This document shows, piece after piece, positions 42,722 through 52,535 of a stretch of 64,000 nt of DNA (positions within the stretch are counted from its first letter, which is position 1; each line of letters starts with the position of its first letter). The position numbers and the translations under genes are program-made. Source of the DNA: Robertmurraya sp047302285. Lineage in GTDB: Bacteria; Bacillota; Bacilli; Bacillales; Cytobacillaceae. The notes beneath the pieces are model-generated. The model had not been told where the DNA came from. It was given only the letters and a program-made list of their open reading frames with translations, and did not search any database. Location of the stretch: the NCBI RefSeq assembly GCF_047302285.1, contig NZ_CP154845.1, positions 1,922,001 through 1,986,000 on the forward strand. Direction: 5' to 3'.

Positions 42722-43912
42722 ATGTTAGCTAACAGATTAGAGAATATTGGTTTCAGTGAAATCAGAAAAGTATATGAGGAAGTTACTAAAAGACAAAAAT
42801 TGGGCCTAGATACATTAAATCTTCTTCTAGGTGAGCCAGATTTTGATACTCCTCAAAAAATTGTTGAAGCTGCCATTCATTCTTTAAACGATGGAGATAC
42901 CCATTATACATCTAACTTCGGCTTGAACGAATTACGCTCTATCCTGGCAAAAAAACTAGTGAAGGAAAATAAAATCGATGCTTCTGCAAATGAAATTCTC
43001 ATCACGGCTGGTGCTAGTGAGGCTATTTTTCTTGCAATGATGGCTTTAATCAATGAAGGAGATGAAGTATTAATTCCTTGTCCAACATGGATGAATTATG
43101 CCTCTTCATGCCGTATTGCTGGAGGGATTCCTGTTTTCGTTCCACTTGATGGGGAGAAAAGTGCATTTAGCTTACATGTCGAAACTCTCGAGAAATATGT
43201 TACAGCTCATACCAAAATGCTAGTCATAGTGAACCCTGGTAACCCAACAGGGATGATTTTAAATATAGAAGAGCTGGAGGCCATTTCTAAATTTGCAATC
43301 AAAAATGATTTGATTGTCCTTGCCGATGAAATCTATGAAAAAATCATTTTCGATGATTCAGAACATGTTTCGATTGCATCCTTGCCTGGCATGAAAGAGA
43401 GAACGATTACGGTCAATGGTTTTTCAAAGGCATATGCGATGACAGGCTGGAGACTAGGATTCGTACATGCATCAGAAAATATCATCAATGGACTTGTCCG
43501 GATTCATCAAAACAATATTTCGAGCTTGTCCGGTTTTACTCAAAAAGGAGCGATCACTGCATTAATCAAAGCGGAGGAAGATGTTCACGAAATGAGGGCC
43601 CAGTTTAACCGAAGGAGAGACCTCGTTATTAATATTCTGAATCAATCTCACTGCTTCGATATTCGTCCTCCGAAGGGAGCGATCTATTTGTTTTTAGATA
43701 TTAAAAACATAGGTAAAAGTTCTAAAGAGTTTGCCTCCCAATTACTGAAGGAAACTGGAGTGGCGGTTGTACCAGGTGATGCCTTTGGAATATTTGGAGA
43801 AGGTTATGTCCGTCTTTCCTTTGCTGCAAGCGGAGCCATTTTACATGAGGCTTGTCATCGAATCGTTGCTTTTTCAGAACACATCATGAAAGAAGGAAAG
43901 GCTATACAATGA
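42722..43912 (+). CDS. Class I/II PLP aminotransferase (island copy 1)
   Basis: A 396-residue fold-type I aminotransferase of the aspartate/aromatic group. GEPDFDTPQKI near the N-terminus, NPGNPTG, ADEIYEKI and the PLP lysine in NGFSKAYAMTGWR are all present. It should exchange an amino group between an alpha-amino acid and a 2-oxo acid. The ATG at 42722 has ATAGGGAG 8 bases upstream. It overlaps the next gene by 4 bases (ATGA). A paralogue ends the island at 56621-57841. Confidence 0.9.
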   Translation: MLANRLENIGFSEIRKVYEEVTKRQKLGLDTLNLLLGEPDFDTPQKIVEAAIHSLNDGDTHYTSNFGLNELRSILAKKLVKENKIDASANEILITAGASEAIFLAMMALINEGDEVLIPCPTWMNYASSCRIAGGIPVFVPLDGEKSAFSLHVETLEKYVTAHTKMLVIVNPGNPTGMILNIEELEAISKFAIKNDLIVLADEIYEKIIFDDSEHVSIASLPGMKERTITVNGFSKAYAMTGWRLGFVHASENIINGLVRIHQNNISSLSGFTQKGAITALIKAEEDVHEMRAQFNRRRDLVINILNQSHCFDIRPPKGAIYLFLDIKNIGKSSKEFASQLLKETGVAVVPGDAFGIFGEGYVRLSFAASGAILHEACHRIVAFSEHIMKEGKAIQ

Positions 43913-44958
43913 AGAGAAATCAGATAGATGAAATGAAAGTGAGTAAGACAGGAAAGCCAACGATATTACAAGTGTTGCCTATGTATCATCATAAAGGAGA
44001 ACAGTACTTACAAGAATATGCCCATGTGATTCAAACAGATGATTATCGAGTCGAACATCTTTGCAAGCTAGTTAAGAAGGTAGACGCAATTGTGCTACGA
44101 GCACCTGCTCAAATTACGAAAGAAGTGATTGATGCTAATCCACATTTAAAAGTGATTTCAGGTGCTGGAGTTGGTTTAGATAATATCGATGTCAATTATG
44201 CAACCTTAAAAGGGATTCCAGTTGTCCATGCACCAAGCGTGAATAAAGTATCTACAGCTGAGCATGCTGTTATGTTTATTCTGGCATTAAGTAAATCTGT
44301 GATTTCTTTTAATAAGGAAATGAAAAAAGGAAACTATCATTCACGTAATTTGGTCACTTCTATGGAATTAAGAGGAAAATCTGTTGGGCTCGTTGGCTTT
44401 GGGGGTATTTCACAGGAAGTGGCAAAACGATTAATCCCCTTTGGTTTAAGAGTAAAAGCATGGGTGCGTATATATAATGAAGAAAAACAGAGAATCGCGA
44501 ACGATTTACAGGTAGAATTAACGACAAATATAGAAGAGGTTTTTTCAGAATCTGATTTTGTGTCTTTGCATATTCCATTAAATGATGAAACAAGAGGATT
44601 AGTGAACAAGTCTTTACTTTCGCTCATGAAGCCTTCGTCGTATTTGGTTAATACAGCACGTGGGGCTGTCGTCAATCAAGAGCATCTGTATGAATTATTA
44701 AAGGAAGGGAAAATCGCAGGTGCAGCCTTAGATGTATTTGATCCAGAACCACCACCGAAAGACTTATCCTTATTAAAATTACCAAATATTATCGTCACAC
44801 CTCATGTTGGAGGGACAACGGTAGAATGCAATCAAATTTCTGCTATCGCAATTGCGAAAAATGTAATCAACATTCTTAATGGAGAAGAGCCAATGTATTT
44901 GGCAAATCCTACGTATAAAGAGGCATTATTTTCTACAAAAATAAAAGGTGACGGTTAA
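43909..44958 (+). CDS. D-2-hydroxyacid dehydrogenase, SerA-like (island copy 1)
   Basis: A 349-residue NAD-dependent dehydrogenase of the D-3-phosphoglycerate dehydrogenase group without a C-terminal ACT domain. GLVGFGGISQEVAKRL is the cofactor loop; the catalytic Arg is in NTARGAVV, Glu in DVFDPEPP and His in TPHVGGTT. It likely reduces a 2-oxo acid made by the coupled aminotransferase, or runs in reverse. The ATG at 43909 overlaps the upstream stop. A terminator overlaps its stop. Confidence 0.88.
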   Translation: MKRNQIDEMKVSKTGKPTILQVLPMYHHKGEQYLQEYAHVIQTDDYRVEHLCKLVKKVDAIVLRAPAQITKEVIDANPHLKVISGAGVGLDNIDVNYATLKGIPVVHAPSVNKVSTAEHAVMFILALSKSVISFNKEMKKGNYHSRNLVTSMELRGKSVGLVGFGGISQEVAKRLIPFGLRVKAWVRIYNEEKQRIANDLQVELTTNIEEVFSESDFVSLHIPLNDETRGLVNKSLLSLMKPSSYLVNTARGAVVNQEHLYELLKEGKIAGAALDVFDPEPPPKDLSLLKLPNIIVTPHVGGTTVECNQISAIAIAKNVINILNGEEPMYLANPTYKEALFSTKIKGDG

Positions 44959-44990
44959 AAGGCAATGGGCTAAGAACCGTTGCCTTTTGT
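44957..44990 (+). terminator. Intrinsic terminator after copy-1 dehydrogenase
   Basis: AAAAGGCAA pairs perfectly with TTGCCTTTT around a 14-base loop. It separates the first island unit from hyuA. Confidence 0.8.
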
Positions 44991-45086
44991 TTGCTTAGGT
45001 TGAAGTGATGCCATTTTGAACCAGTCTATTTCGCAGATCAGTTCTGAAAATATATAAAAGGTTTGTCAGAATATTTAACACAATCA

Positions 45087-45162
45087 TTTACATTCTGTCT
45101 TTATCAACCTACAATTAAAATAATTCCATTTTTAAGAATTGGTATACCGAATTTCGGAATAT
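45087..45162 (+). promoter_or_regulatory. Promoter and palindromic operator of the hyuA operon
   Basis: TTTACA (45087-45092) and TACAAT (45110-45115) are separated by 17 bases. The palindrome ATACCGAATTTCGGAATAT (45144-45162) begins about 22 bases after the expected start, a roadblock-type repressor position. Its core equals that of the site at 41653. Confidence 0.72.
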
Positions 45163-45193
45163 GAGAGTTTGTTCAAAAAAGGGAGGTTCGAAC

Positions 45194-47323
45194 TTGAGTA
45201 AAATTAAGGTTGGTATCGATATTGGAGGCACATTCACGGATCTTGTGTTTTTAGATGAAGAAGGAAATCGCTATTATGGAAAAACATTAACAACATATCC
45301 TGATCCTTCTAATGGTTTTTTAAATGGATTAGAACAATGTTTACAGAAATATGGGTTTAAATACGAAGATATATCTTCCATCGTTCACGGAACCACATTA
45401 GTGATCAATGCCCTTATTGAGCGTAAAGGAGTGAAAACCGCGTTAATTACAACAAAAGGGTTTAAGGATCAATTGGAGATAGGAACGGAAAGCCGATACG
45501 ACCTTTATGATTTATTTTTAGAAAAACCAGAACCATTAGTACCAAGATTTTTGCGCTATACTGTTACTGAACGACTGCTTTCGAATGGGGAGGTTCTAAC
45601 AGAATTAGATGAAATGGAAGTAAAAATGGTTTTTGAAGAACTACAAAACCAGCAGGTAGAAGCTGTTGCAGTCTGTCTACTACACAGTTACAAAAATTCT
45701 GTTCATGAGAAAAAAATTCGAGACATTGCAAGTGTTGTCGCTCCTGAAATGATCGTTTCGATTTCCTCTGAAGTGTCGCCGGAAATACGGGAGTATCAAC
45801 GAACTTCCACAACTGTTGCAAATGTTTATGTAAAGCCATTAGTAGAAAAGTACTTAAAAAGATTAGAAAACGAATTACAAACGAAAGGATTTGAAGGGAA
45901 GTTTCATATGATGCTTTCTGGTGGGGGGACATGTACGATTGAAACAGCTTGTCAGTATCCAATCCGTATTTTAGAATCAGGTCCAGTAGGCGGTGCTATG
46001 AATGCTGTTTTTTATAGCAAACTTTCTGATATTTCAAATCTTTTAGTCTTTGATATGGGCGGTACTACGGCAAAAGCAAGCATGGTTGATCGTGGAAAAG
46101 CGCTTATTACGAATGAATTCGAAGTGGCACGTTCCCATCGTTTTGCTAAAGGAAGTGGAATTCCAGTTAAAGTTCCTGTAATTGAAATGATTGAAATAGG
46201 AGCTGGCGGTGGAAGTATTGCTTATGTAGATGAACTGGGGCTTTTAAAGGTAGGGCCAGAAAGTGCTAGTTCTCAACCAGGGCCTGCCTGTTATGGACAG
46301 GGTGGTAAGAATCCCACAGTAACAGATGCTGACCTTGTTTTAGGATATTTGAATCCAGACTACTTCTTAGGTGGGGAAATGAAGCTGGATAAAGAGGCGG
46401 CAATTACGGCGATTGAAGAGAAAGTGGCAAAGCCTTTAGGGATTTCAGTTGTTGAAGCTGCTTGGGGAATCCACCGAATGGTCAATGAAAATATGGCGAG
46501 TGCGGCGAGGATTCATACGGTCGAAAAAGGGAAAGAAATCGGGAATTATTCCATGTTTGCCACAGGGGGAGCCGGTCCTGTACATGCTAGTAATGTTGCG
46601 TCTATTTTAGATTTGAAAGAGGTAGTATTTCCAGCAGGCGCAGGTGTAGCATCGGCGTTCGGCTTCTTATCGTCCCCGATTGCTTTTGATTTTGTTAGAA
46701 GTTATCATTCCAAGTTAACGAGCATTGATTGGAATCATGCGATGAAAATATTAAATGAGATGGAAAGTGAGGGAGAAAAGTTACTTTTAGAATCTGGCAT
46801 TAAGAAAGAAGCAATCGAAATTGTCCGCACTTGTGAAATGCGATATGTGGGACAAAGTCATGAGATAAGTGTTCCTATTGCCAATGGGGAACTAAATGAA
46901 AATTCGCTGGAAAACATGAAGAAGAGTTTTGAAGAAAAATATGAGGAGCTATACTCCGAATCAAATAAAAGCTTTGCGATTGACACGTTGAATTGGAGAG
47001 TAGTTGTAAAGGGACCTGAGCCAAAAATTTCATTGCATTATACTTTTGCTCCGACTAAAGATATGATTAATGCAAAGGGAGAGCGAGAGGTTTACTATGG
47101 TGAATATAATGATTACCACTTAACATCAGTATACAGACTTTCTGATTTTCGTAATGGCCATATGATCGAAGGTCCTGCGATTATTGAGGATGTTGAATCA
47201 ACTTTAGTGGTTAGTCCTGGGTTCAAAGTGACAGCTGATCCATTTGGGAATTTATTGTTAAAGAAAAAGGGCATAGAAGGAGGTATACAGAGTGGCGAGC
47301 AGTTGCAAAAAGACTATGCTTGA
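45194..47323 (+). CDS. hyuA: Hydantoinase/oxoprolinase subunit A (HyuA)
   Basis: A 709-residue ATPase subunit of the HyuA family. VGIDIGGTFTD at the N-terminus is the sugar-kinase-like phosphate loop; LESGPVGGAM, FDMGGTTAK and IGAGGGSIAYVD follow. With HyuB it opens cyclic amides (hydantoins, 5-oxoproline, N-methylhydantoin, caprolactam) using ATP; some relatives carboxylate acetone or acetophenone. The specificity cannot be read here. The TTG at 45194 has GGGAGG 6 bases upstream; an ATG at 45161 lies inside the operator. It overlaps hyuB by 32 bases. Confidence 0.9.
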   Translation: MSKIKVGIDIGGTFTDLVFLDEEGNRYYGKTLTTYPDPSNGFLNGLEQCLQKYGFKYEDISSIVHGTTLVINALIERKGVKTALITTKGFKDQLEIGTESRYDLYDLFLEKPEPLVPRFLRYTVTERLLSNGEVLTELDEMEVKMVFEELQNQQVEAVAVCLLHSYKNSVHEKKIRDIASVVAPEMIVSISSEVSPEIREYQRTSTTVANVYVKPLVEKYLKRLENELQTKGFEGKFHMMLSGGGTCTIETACQYPIRILESGPVGGAMNAVFYSKLSDISNLLVFDMGGTTAKASMVDRGKALITNEFEVARSHRFAKGSGIPVKVPVIEMIEIGAGGGSIAYVDELGLLKVGPESASSQPGPACYGQGGKNPTVTDADLVLGYLNPDYFLGGEMKLDKEAAITAIEEKVAKPLGISVVEAAWGIHRMVNENMASAARIHTVEKGKEIGNYSMFATGGAGPVHASNVASILDLKEVVFPAGAGVASAFGFLSSPIAFDFVRSYHSKLTSIDWNHAMKILNEMESEGEKLLLESGIKKEAIEIVRTCEMRYVGQSHEISVPIANGELNENSLENMKKSFEEKYEELYSESNKSFAIDTLNWRVVVKGPEPKISLHYTFAPTKDMINAKGEREVYYGEYNDYHLTSVYRLSDFRNGHMIEGPAIIEDVESTLVVSPGFKVTADPFGNLLLKKKGIEGGIQSGEQLQKDYA

Positions 47324-48944
47324 TTCCGTTCAAGTGAAAATTATGTGGAATCGATTAATTACCATTTTAGAAGAACAAGCAAAAACGTTAATTCGCACCT
47401 CCTTTACGAGCATTTTAGCAGATTCAGAGGATTTGTCTGCAGGATTATTTGATACAAAAGGAAATATGATTGCCCAAGCAAATACAGGAACACCTGGGCA
47501 TATTAACACGATGGCAATTGGGGTTAAACACTTCCTCGAAAAGTTTCTACCTCATTCTCTAAACCCTGGGGATGTACTGATTGGAAATAATGCATATGAA
47601 ATTTCAGGTCATTTGCTGGATTTAACGATTGTCACACCAGCTTTTTATAAAAATAGATTGGTAGGTTTCTTTGCTTCAACTTGTCATACAGCCGATATTG
47701 GAGGAAGGGGGTATAACCCTGAAGCCGATAGTATTTTTGAAGAAGGGTTACAAATCCCTTATATGAAGTATTATGAACAAGGAAAGCTAAATGAAACGCT
47801 ACAGAGTATTATTGAAATGAATGTCCGTGCTCCATATGAAGTATTGGGTGATTTAAAAGCACAGGTGCTTGCAAATGAAGTTGCAAGCAATCGATTAGTT
47901 GAAATGTTGGAAGAGTTTCAATTAGAGGAAATTGACACGCTAGGCGAAGAGATTATGAACCGCTCAGAAAAAGGAATGCGTCAAGCGATTTCAAAGGTTC
48001 CTGATGGAGTTTATGAAAATGAAATTTATACAGACGGGTTTGATGAACCGATTAAATTGAAATGTACTGTTACCGTGGCTGGTGATGAAATCACTGTTGA
48101 CTATGGAGGATCTTCACCTGCAAGTTCAAAGGGGATTAACGTTTCGGTATATTATGTAACAGCTTATACAACATACGTACTAAAGGCGGCTATTGCTTCG
48201 AATATTCCTAATAATGAAGGGAGCTTCCGGCCAGTTCATGTATCTGCACCAAAAGGAAGTATTGTCAATGCAGAGCCGCCTGTTCCGACGGCTGCGAGGC
48301 ATGTGATCGGACATTTTGCTCCTGAATGTGTATTGGGTGCTCTTTCTCAGGCGATACCAGAACGAACAATTGCAGAGGGTGCTTCCTCCGTTTGGAGCTT
48401 ACCGATTAGTGGTGCAGGATTTACGACTACCCCATTTACGGCAGGTGGAATGGGAGCAAGACCAAATAAGGACGGTTTATCGGCAACGGCCTTCCCATCT
48501 GGGATAAGGGGAGTGCCAATTGAGATTATTGAAACAACGAGTCCTGTTGTCTTCCTCCAGAAAGAGCTTCGAGTAGATTCTGGTGGAGCAGGGAAGTTTA
48601 GAGGCGGTTTAGGGCAAACGATTGAATTTACTGTCCGAACGGATAAACCTTGGACGTTCGCAAGTATGATAGACAGACTAAATAATGGAGCAAAAGGATT
48701 GCAAGGAGGAAAATCAGGAGCTAAAGCAGAAGCTTATATTAATGGAAAGAAAGCGACACGTTCAAAGGCGATGTATAAATTAACTCCTGATGCAGTTATT
48801 AAATTACAGCTACCAGGTGGTGGTGGATATGGAAATCCAGCAGAGCGAGAGAAAAGTTTAATATCTCGTGACGTCAAAAATGGATATATTACACCTGAAG
48901 CAGCGCTAAAGGATTATGGAGTAAACGTAGATCTAGATTCATGA
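47292..48944 (+). CDS. hyuB: Hydantoinase/oxoprolinase subunit B (HyuB)
   Basis: A 550-residue HyuB-family subunit. NTGTPGHINTM, DVLIGNNAYEISGHLLDL, the metal-binding CHTADIGGRG and PGGGGYGNP near the C-terminus are typical. It forms the hydrolytic part of the ATP-dependent amidase with HyuA. The GTG start has AGAAGGAGG upstream and lies inside the end of hyuA. PxpBCA genes follow after 51 bases. Confidence 0.9.
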   Translation: MASSCKKTMLDSVQVKIMWNRLITILEEQAKTLIRTSFTSILADSEDLSAGLFDTKGNMIAQANTGTPGHINTMAIGVKHFLEKFLPHSLNPGDVLIGNNAYEISGHLLDLTIVTPAFYKNRLVGFFASTCHTADIGGRGYNPEADSIFEEGLQIPYMKYYEQGKLNETLQSIIEMNVRAPYEVLGDLKAQVLANEVASNRLVEMLEEFQLEEIDTLGEEIMNRSEKGMRQAISKVPDGVYENEIYTDGFDEPIKLKCTVTVAGDEITVDYGGSSPASSKGINVSVYYVTAYTTYVLKAAIASNIPNNEGSFRPVHVSAPKGSIVNAEPPVPTAARHVIGHFAPECVLGALSQAIPERTIAEGASSVWSLPISGAGFTTTPFTAGGMGARPNKDGLSATAFPSGIRGVPIEIIETTSPVVFLQKELRVDSGGAGKFRGGLGQTIEFTVRTDKPWTFASMIDRLNNGAKGLQGGKSGAKAEAYINGKKATRSKAMYKLTPDAVIKLQLPGGGGYGNPAEREKSLISRDVKNGYITPEAALKDYGVNVDLDS

Positions 48945-48995
48945 TTTCATCAGGATCAAGTCTCTATTTTTCTAGCAATCATGGAGGTGGTGTGA

Positions 48996-49730
48996 ATGGA
49001 AGTGTTGGATAAAACCGTTACGTATACAGTAAGGAGAATGGGTGAGAGAATTATCACTCTTACCTATCCCCAAGAGATTTCAAATGAGATTCGTTTCCAA
49101 ATTAAGTATTATCATGATCTTTTTCACACCATTCCTCTAACCGGTGTGCTTCAAGTCATCCCAGCTATGAACACAATCTCGATTCGCTACAATCCACTTA
49201 TCATTACTGAATCAGAAATACTTGATTTTATCGAAAACCATCCGCCTCGTAAAGAGGAGAACCATGCTATGACTTCTAGAAGGGTGTATGTTCCTATCGT
49301 TTTTGGTGATGAGTACTCTTTAGATTTAAATGAAATAGCGAATAAATGTGGGCTCTCACGAGATAGAGTGGTAGAAAAAATGATTGATCGAGATTTCTAT
49401 GTTTATCTTACAGGCTTTATCGCAGGCACACCTTATATCGGAGAAATTGATGCTGATATTGCTTTACCGAGACGAGCTATGCCCAGGTTGAAAGTGTCTG
49501 AAGGAAGCATAGCGATTGCTAACAATATGTGTACGATCTACACAATTGAAAGTCCTGGGGGATGGAATATTATCGGGTGGACCCCAATGAAGCTCTTTAA
49601 TGCATTCAAAAGCATTCCTAACACGGCAAATATGGGAGATTGCATTCACTTCAAAAGAATAACACCAGAAGAAGCAAAACACTGGGATGATAATAGGCAA
49701 GAAAAGTGGGATCACCAATGGAATCAATAA
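48996..49730 (+). CDS. pxpB: 5-oxoprolinase subunit PxpB-like (KipI family)
   Basis: A 244-residue protein of the allophanate hydrolase subunit 1/KipI family. FIAGTPYIGEID and PGGWNIIGWTPMKLF are the conserved blocks. In B. subtilis and E. coli PxpA, PxpB and PxpC together hydrolyse 5-oxoproline to glutamate with ATP. The start ATG follows GGAGGTGG. It overlaps pxpC by 13 bases. Confidence 0.86.
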   Translation: MEVLDKTVTYTVRRMGERIITLTYPQEISNEIRFQIKYYHDLFHTIPLTGVLQVIPAMNTISIRYNPLIITESEILDFIENHPPRKEENHAMTSRRVYVPIVFGDEYSLDLNEIANKCGLSRDRVVEKMIDRDFYVYLTGFIAGTPYIGEIDADIALPRRAMPRLKVSEGSIAIANNMCTIYTIESPGGWNIIGWTPMKLFNAFKSIPNTANMGDCIHFKRITPEEAKHWDDNRQEKWDHQWNQ

Positions 49731-50671
49731 CAATTGAAAAAAGTGGAATGTTGACAACTATCCAAGATTTGGGACGTGAGGCGTACCAGTCATACGGAAT
49801 TTCCATTGGTGGTGCGATGGATAAATGGGCATTTAGAATCGGCAACATTCTCGTTGGAAATGATGAAAACACAGCAGCCATTGAATTCGCTTTAATAGGA
49901 CCTAAATTAAGATTTCATGGAGAGGGATATTTGGCGATCACTGGAGCAGACTGTTCCCCTAAATTGAATGGGGAGAAACTAGCGATGTGGAAGGTGATTC
50001 ATGTTGAAGATGGGGATATTTTATCCTTTGGGCGTAACAAGGATGGTTGTTATACGTATGTGGCCATTGCCGGAGGAATTGATGTTAATGAAGTATTAGG
50101 AAGTAAGTCGACATCTTTACGTGCAGGATATGGAGGGTACGAAGGCAGAACATTGAGACAAGGGGATCGTATCGTTTGTAGGAATGATGAACACCGTAAA
50201 TTTTTGAGATTAAAAGGAAGAAAGCTTCGTCATGATCGGATTCCAACATACCAGAAAAAAAATGTCGTTCGCTTTATTTGGGGTCCTCATGATGACTACT
50301 TTGGGGATAAGACGAAAAAGAGTTTTACCTCTAAACCATATAAAATATCAAAGGATTCGGATCAAATGGGCTATCGATTAGAAGGCGAGAAGCTCGATCG
50401 CATCATTAATACAGACATTTTAAGCTATTATATATCTCCTGGTGCCATCCAGATTCCTCGAGATGGATCTCCTATTCTGTTAATGCCTCATTGCGGCATG
50501 TCAGGAGGCTATACTGTAATTGGTACAGTTATTGAAGTAGATATGCCTTTTGCTGCTCAAAAGAAACCAAATGAGACGGTTATATTCGAGCCTATTACGG
50601 TTGAGGAAGCAATATTAGAATTCAAGCAGCAAGAAAAGTGGATCAATATATTAAAGCTAAATAATTTATAA
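49718..50671 (+). CDS. pxpC: 5-oxoprolinase subunit PxpC-like (KipA family)
   Basis: A 317-residue protein of the allophanate hydrolase subunit 2/KipA family. TIQDLGREAYQSYGIS at the N-terminus, NDENTAAIEF, and FIWGPHDDYF with DQMGYRLEG in the second half are the family landmarks. It forms the catalytic complex with PxpB. The ATG at 49718 is preferred; a GTG at 49706 is in frame. It overlaps pxpB. Confidence 0.87.
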   Translation: MESITIEKSGMLTTIQDLGREAYQSYGISIGGAMDKWAFRIGNILVGNDENTAAIEFALIGPKLRFHGEGYLAITGADCSPKLNGEKLAMWKVIHVEDGDILSFGRNKDGCYTYVAIAGGIDVNEVLGSKSTSLRAGYGGYEGRTLRQGDRIVCRNDEHRKFLRLKGRKLRHDRIPTYQKKNVVRFIWGPHDDYFGDKTKKSFTSKPYKISKDSDQMGYRLEGEKLDRIINTDILSYYISPGAIQIPRDGSPILLMPHCGMSGGYTVIGTVIEVDMPFAAQKKPNETVIFEPITVEEAILEFKQQEKWINILKLNNL

Positions 50672-50711
50672 CCAATTAAGCGATTGCATGAAGGAAGGGG
50701 CTTGTCAAAAC

Positions 50712-51479
50712 ATGACCATTAAAATTGATATATGTTCAGATTTAGGTGAAGGATACGGACGCTACGAATTAGCAAATGATGAAGCGCTAATGGAAATCAT
50801 TTCTTCTGCCAATATCGCCTGTGGCTTTCATGCGGGTGATCCTCGAACGATCCAAAAATCGGTACAATCAGCGCTTAAAACGGGAACGGGAATTGGTGCT
50901 CATCCTGGATTTCCAGATCGCGTCGGATTTGGCCGAAGGGATATGACATTAAGCTATGAAGAGGTTTATACGGACGTGCTTTACCAAATAGGCGCAGTTT
51001 ATGCGTTTGCAGAAGCAAATGGAGCCAAACTACAGCATGTAATGGCTCATGGACAATTGCAAAATATGGCGCAATTTAATGAAGTTTATGCAGAAGCGAT
51101 CACAGATGCAGTCTATAATTTTGATCCGAATACAATATTAATCTGTTTGCCTGGGAAATTATTGAAAATGGCAGAAAATAAAGGTTTAAAAGCGGCAACC
51201 GTTATTTTTGCTGATCGTCGCTACAATGACGATACATCATTAGTATCAAGAAGAGAAAAAAACGCCGTCATAACAGATGAGAATGAAGTCATAGAAAAGG
51301 TGCTGGATTTAGTGATCCGTAAGAAAGCAACATCGATAAATGGAAAAGAACTTGAAATTGTCGGGGATACGCTACTACTTCATGGGGATACTCAAGGTTC
51401 TCTTTCGCTTGCAAAGAAAATTAAAGAAGCGTTGTTAGACGCAGGAGTTGAAATAAGCCCGCTAGGAAAATGGCTCTAG
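50712..51479 (+). CDS. pxpA: 5-oxoprolinase subunit PxpA-like (LamB/YcsF family)
   Basis: A 255-residue LamB/YcsF-family protein (usual length about 255). DLGEGYGRYELANDEALMEIISSANIACGFHAGDP, IGAHPGFPDRVGFGRR and LLHGDTQG are the signature blocks; the His and Asp in these are the likely catalytic and metal residues. PxpA starts the ATP-dependent opening of 5-oxoproline. GAAGGGG lies 11 bases before the ATG. It ends the five-gene operon. Confidence 0.88.
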   Translation: MTIKIDICSDLGEGYGRYELANDEALMEIISSANIACGFHAGDPRTIQKSVQSALKTGTGIGAHPGFPDRVGFGRRDMTLSYEEVYTDVLYQIGAVYAFAEANGAKLQHVMAHGQLQNMAQFNEVYAEAITDAVYNFDPNTILICLPGKLLKMAENKGLKAATVIFADRRYNDDTSLVSRREKNAVITDENEVIEKVLDLVIRKKATSINGKELEIVGDTLLLHGDTQGSLSLAKKIKEALLDAGVEISPLGKWL

Positions 51480-51501
51480 AGTATTAAGCTAAGTAATAAA
51501 G

Positions 51502-51552
51502 AAACAGCCATTCATGCTAAAGATGTAAGCAAAGCATGAATGGCTGTTTTTG
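51502..51552. terminator. Bidirectional terminator, pxpA and iclR-type gene
   Basis: AAACAGCCATTCATGCT pairs perfectly with its complement around a 14-base loop, followed by TTTTTG. It separates two convergent genes. Confidence 0.9.
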
Positions 51553-51555
51553 TTT

Positions 51556-52308
51556 TTATACAAGGCTTTCATATCCCAGTTTAGCGGAAAGTTCCTTTGC
51601 TGTATCTTTAACCTTTTCGATCACCGTTGGGGTTTTCTCGTCCGTGAAATGAGTATGCAACCCAGCAACGGATAATCCCGCTATTATTTTTCCTTTATGA
51701 TTAAAGATCGGTGCAGCGATGCCGACTCCAAGATTTTGAATCTCTGATAAGGAGTAACAATATCCCTTTTTCTGAGCTTCTTCTAACGAACGAAGAAGTT
51801 CATTTTGATCGGTAATCGTATCATCAGCGAGCTTCTTCAGAGTAGTTCTTGCTAAGTATTCTCTTATTTCATCCTCGCCTAAGTATGCAAGGATGATTCT
51901 AGATGGTGCTCCGGCGTAAAGGGGCGTTCGTTCTCCTATTTTAGAACGTATCTTTACTGGCTGGTCAGATTCGATCGAAGCAATGTTGATCGATTCATCT
52001 CCTTCTCGGACCGTTAAAATAATATTCTCGCCAATTTGTTCGTAAAGCGATTTCATAAATGGGTAAGCAACTTTGTGAATGTCGAGTCTTTCTAACACCA
52101 GTTGTCCATATTTCAAAAAAAGTAGACCCAATTGATAATGGCCTTCTTCATCCTTTTCGAAGAATCCGATTTCTTCAAACGTTTTTACTACTCGATGGAT
52201 GGATGTTTTTGGTTTTCCAGATAATTCTACCATTTCGTTTAAACTTAGTTTTGGATATTTTGTAAAAAGATTTAAAATATCCATCGATTTAATAACCGTC
52301 TTATTCAT
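51556..52308 (-). CDS. IclR-family transcriptional regulator
   Basis: A 250-residue regulator: winged helix-turn-helix (about 1-65, with LSLNEMVELSGKPKTSIHRVVKTF) and the IclR effector domain (about 75-245). The effector-domain landmarks RTPLYAGAPSRIILA and VGIAAPIFNHKGKIIAGLSVAG are present. Family members bind small organic acids and repress or activate catabolic operons. It lies in the middle of the island, divergent from the TRAP operon, and is the obvious candidate for the CCGAATTTCGG-type operators. Binding is inferred from position only. Confidence 0.9.
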   Translation of the reverse strand: MNKTVIKSMDILNLFTKYPKLSLNEMVELSGKPKTSIHRVVKTFEEIGFFEKDEEGHYQLGLLFLKYGQLVLERLDIHKVAYPFMKSLYEQIGENIILTVREGDESINIASIESDQPVKIRSKIGERTPLYAGAPSRIILAYLGEDEIREYLARTTLKKLADDTITDQNELLRSLEEAQKKGYCYSLSEIQNLGVGIAAPIFNHKGKIIAGLSVAGLHTHFTDEKTPTVIEKVKDTAKELSAKLGYESLV

Positions 52309-52438
52309 TTCTTCATCTCCTACCTATTTGGCTTTTGTGTAACGAAACTTACAAACAAAATTATGAATATTCAAAATCTGTGTGAGATTATCTAACATAT
52401 TCGTTGTTTCATTCTGATTATTCATATAATATCGCATT

Positions 52439-52475
52439 ATACCAAATATTAGAATAGGTATTCGTAAATTTGGAA
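52439..52475. promoter_or_regulatory. Operator-like sites between iclR-type gene and dctP
   Basis: ATACCAAATATTAGAATA (52439-52456) matches the hyuA operator ATACCGAATTTCGGAATA at 14 of 18 positions. A second, inverted match (TTCCAAATTTACGAA on the minus strand, 52461-52475) is weaker. They fit autoregulation and TRAP control. Confidence 0.45.
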
Positions 52476-52535
52476 CAAGAAATAGTGAGGGTAGCAATTT
52501 TTTAGAAAACAATTATATTTTGATGGAGGTAGAAG

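Noticed and set aside
45161..45193. ATG at 45161 as the hyuA start
   Set aside because: It overlaps the operator palindrome and lacks a ribosome-binding sequence; TTG at 45194 has GGGAGG and begins at the conserved family N-terminus.
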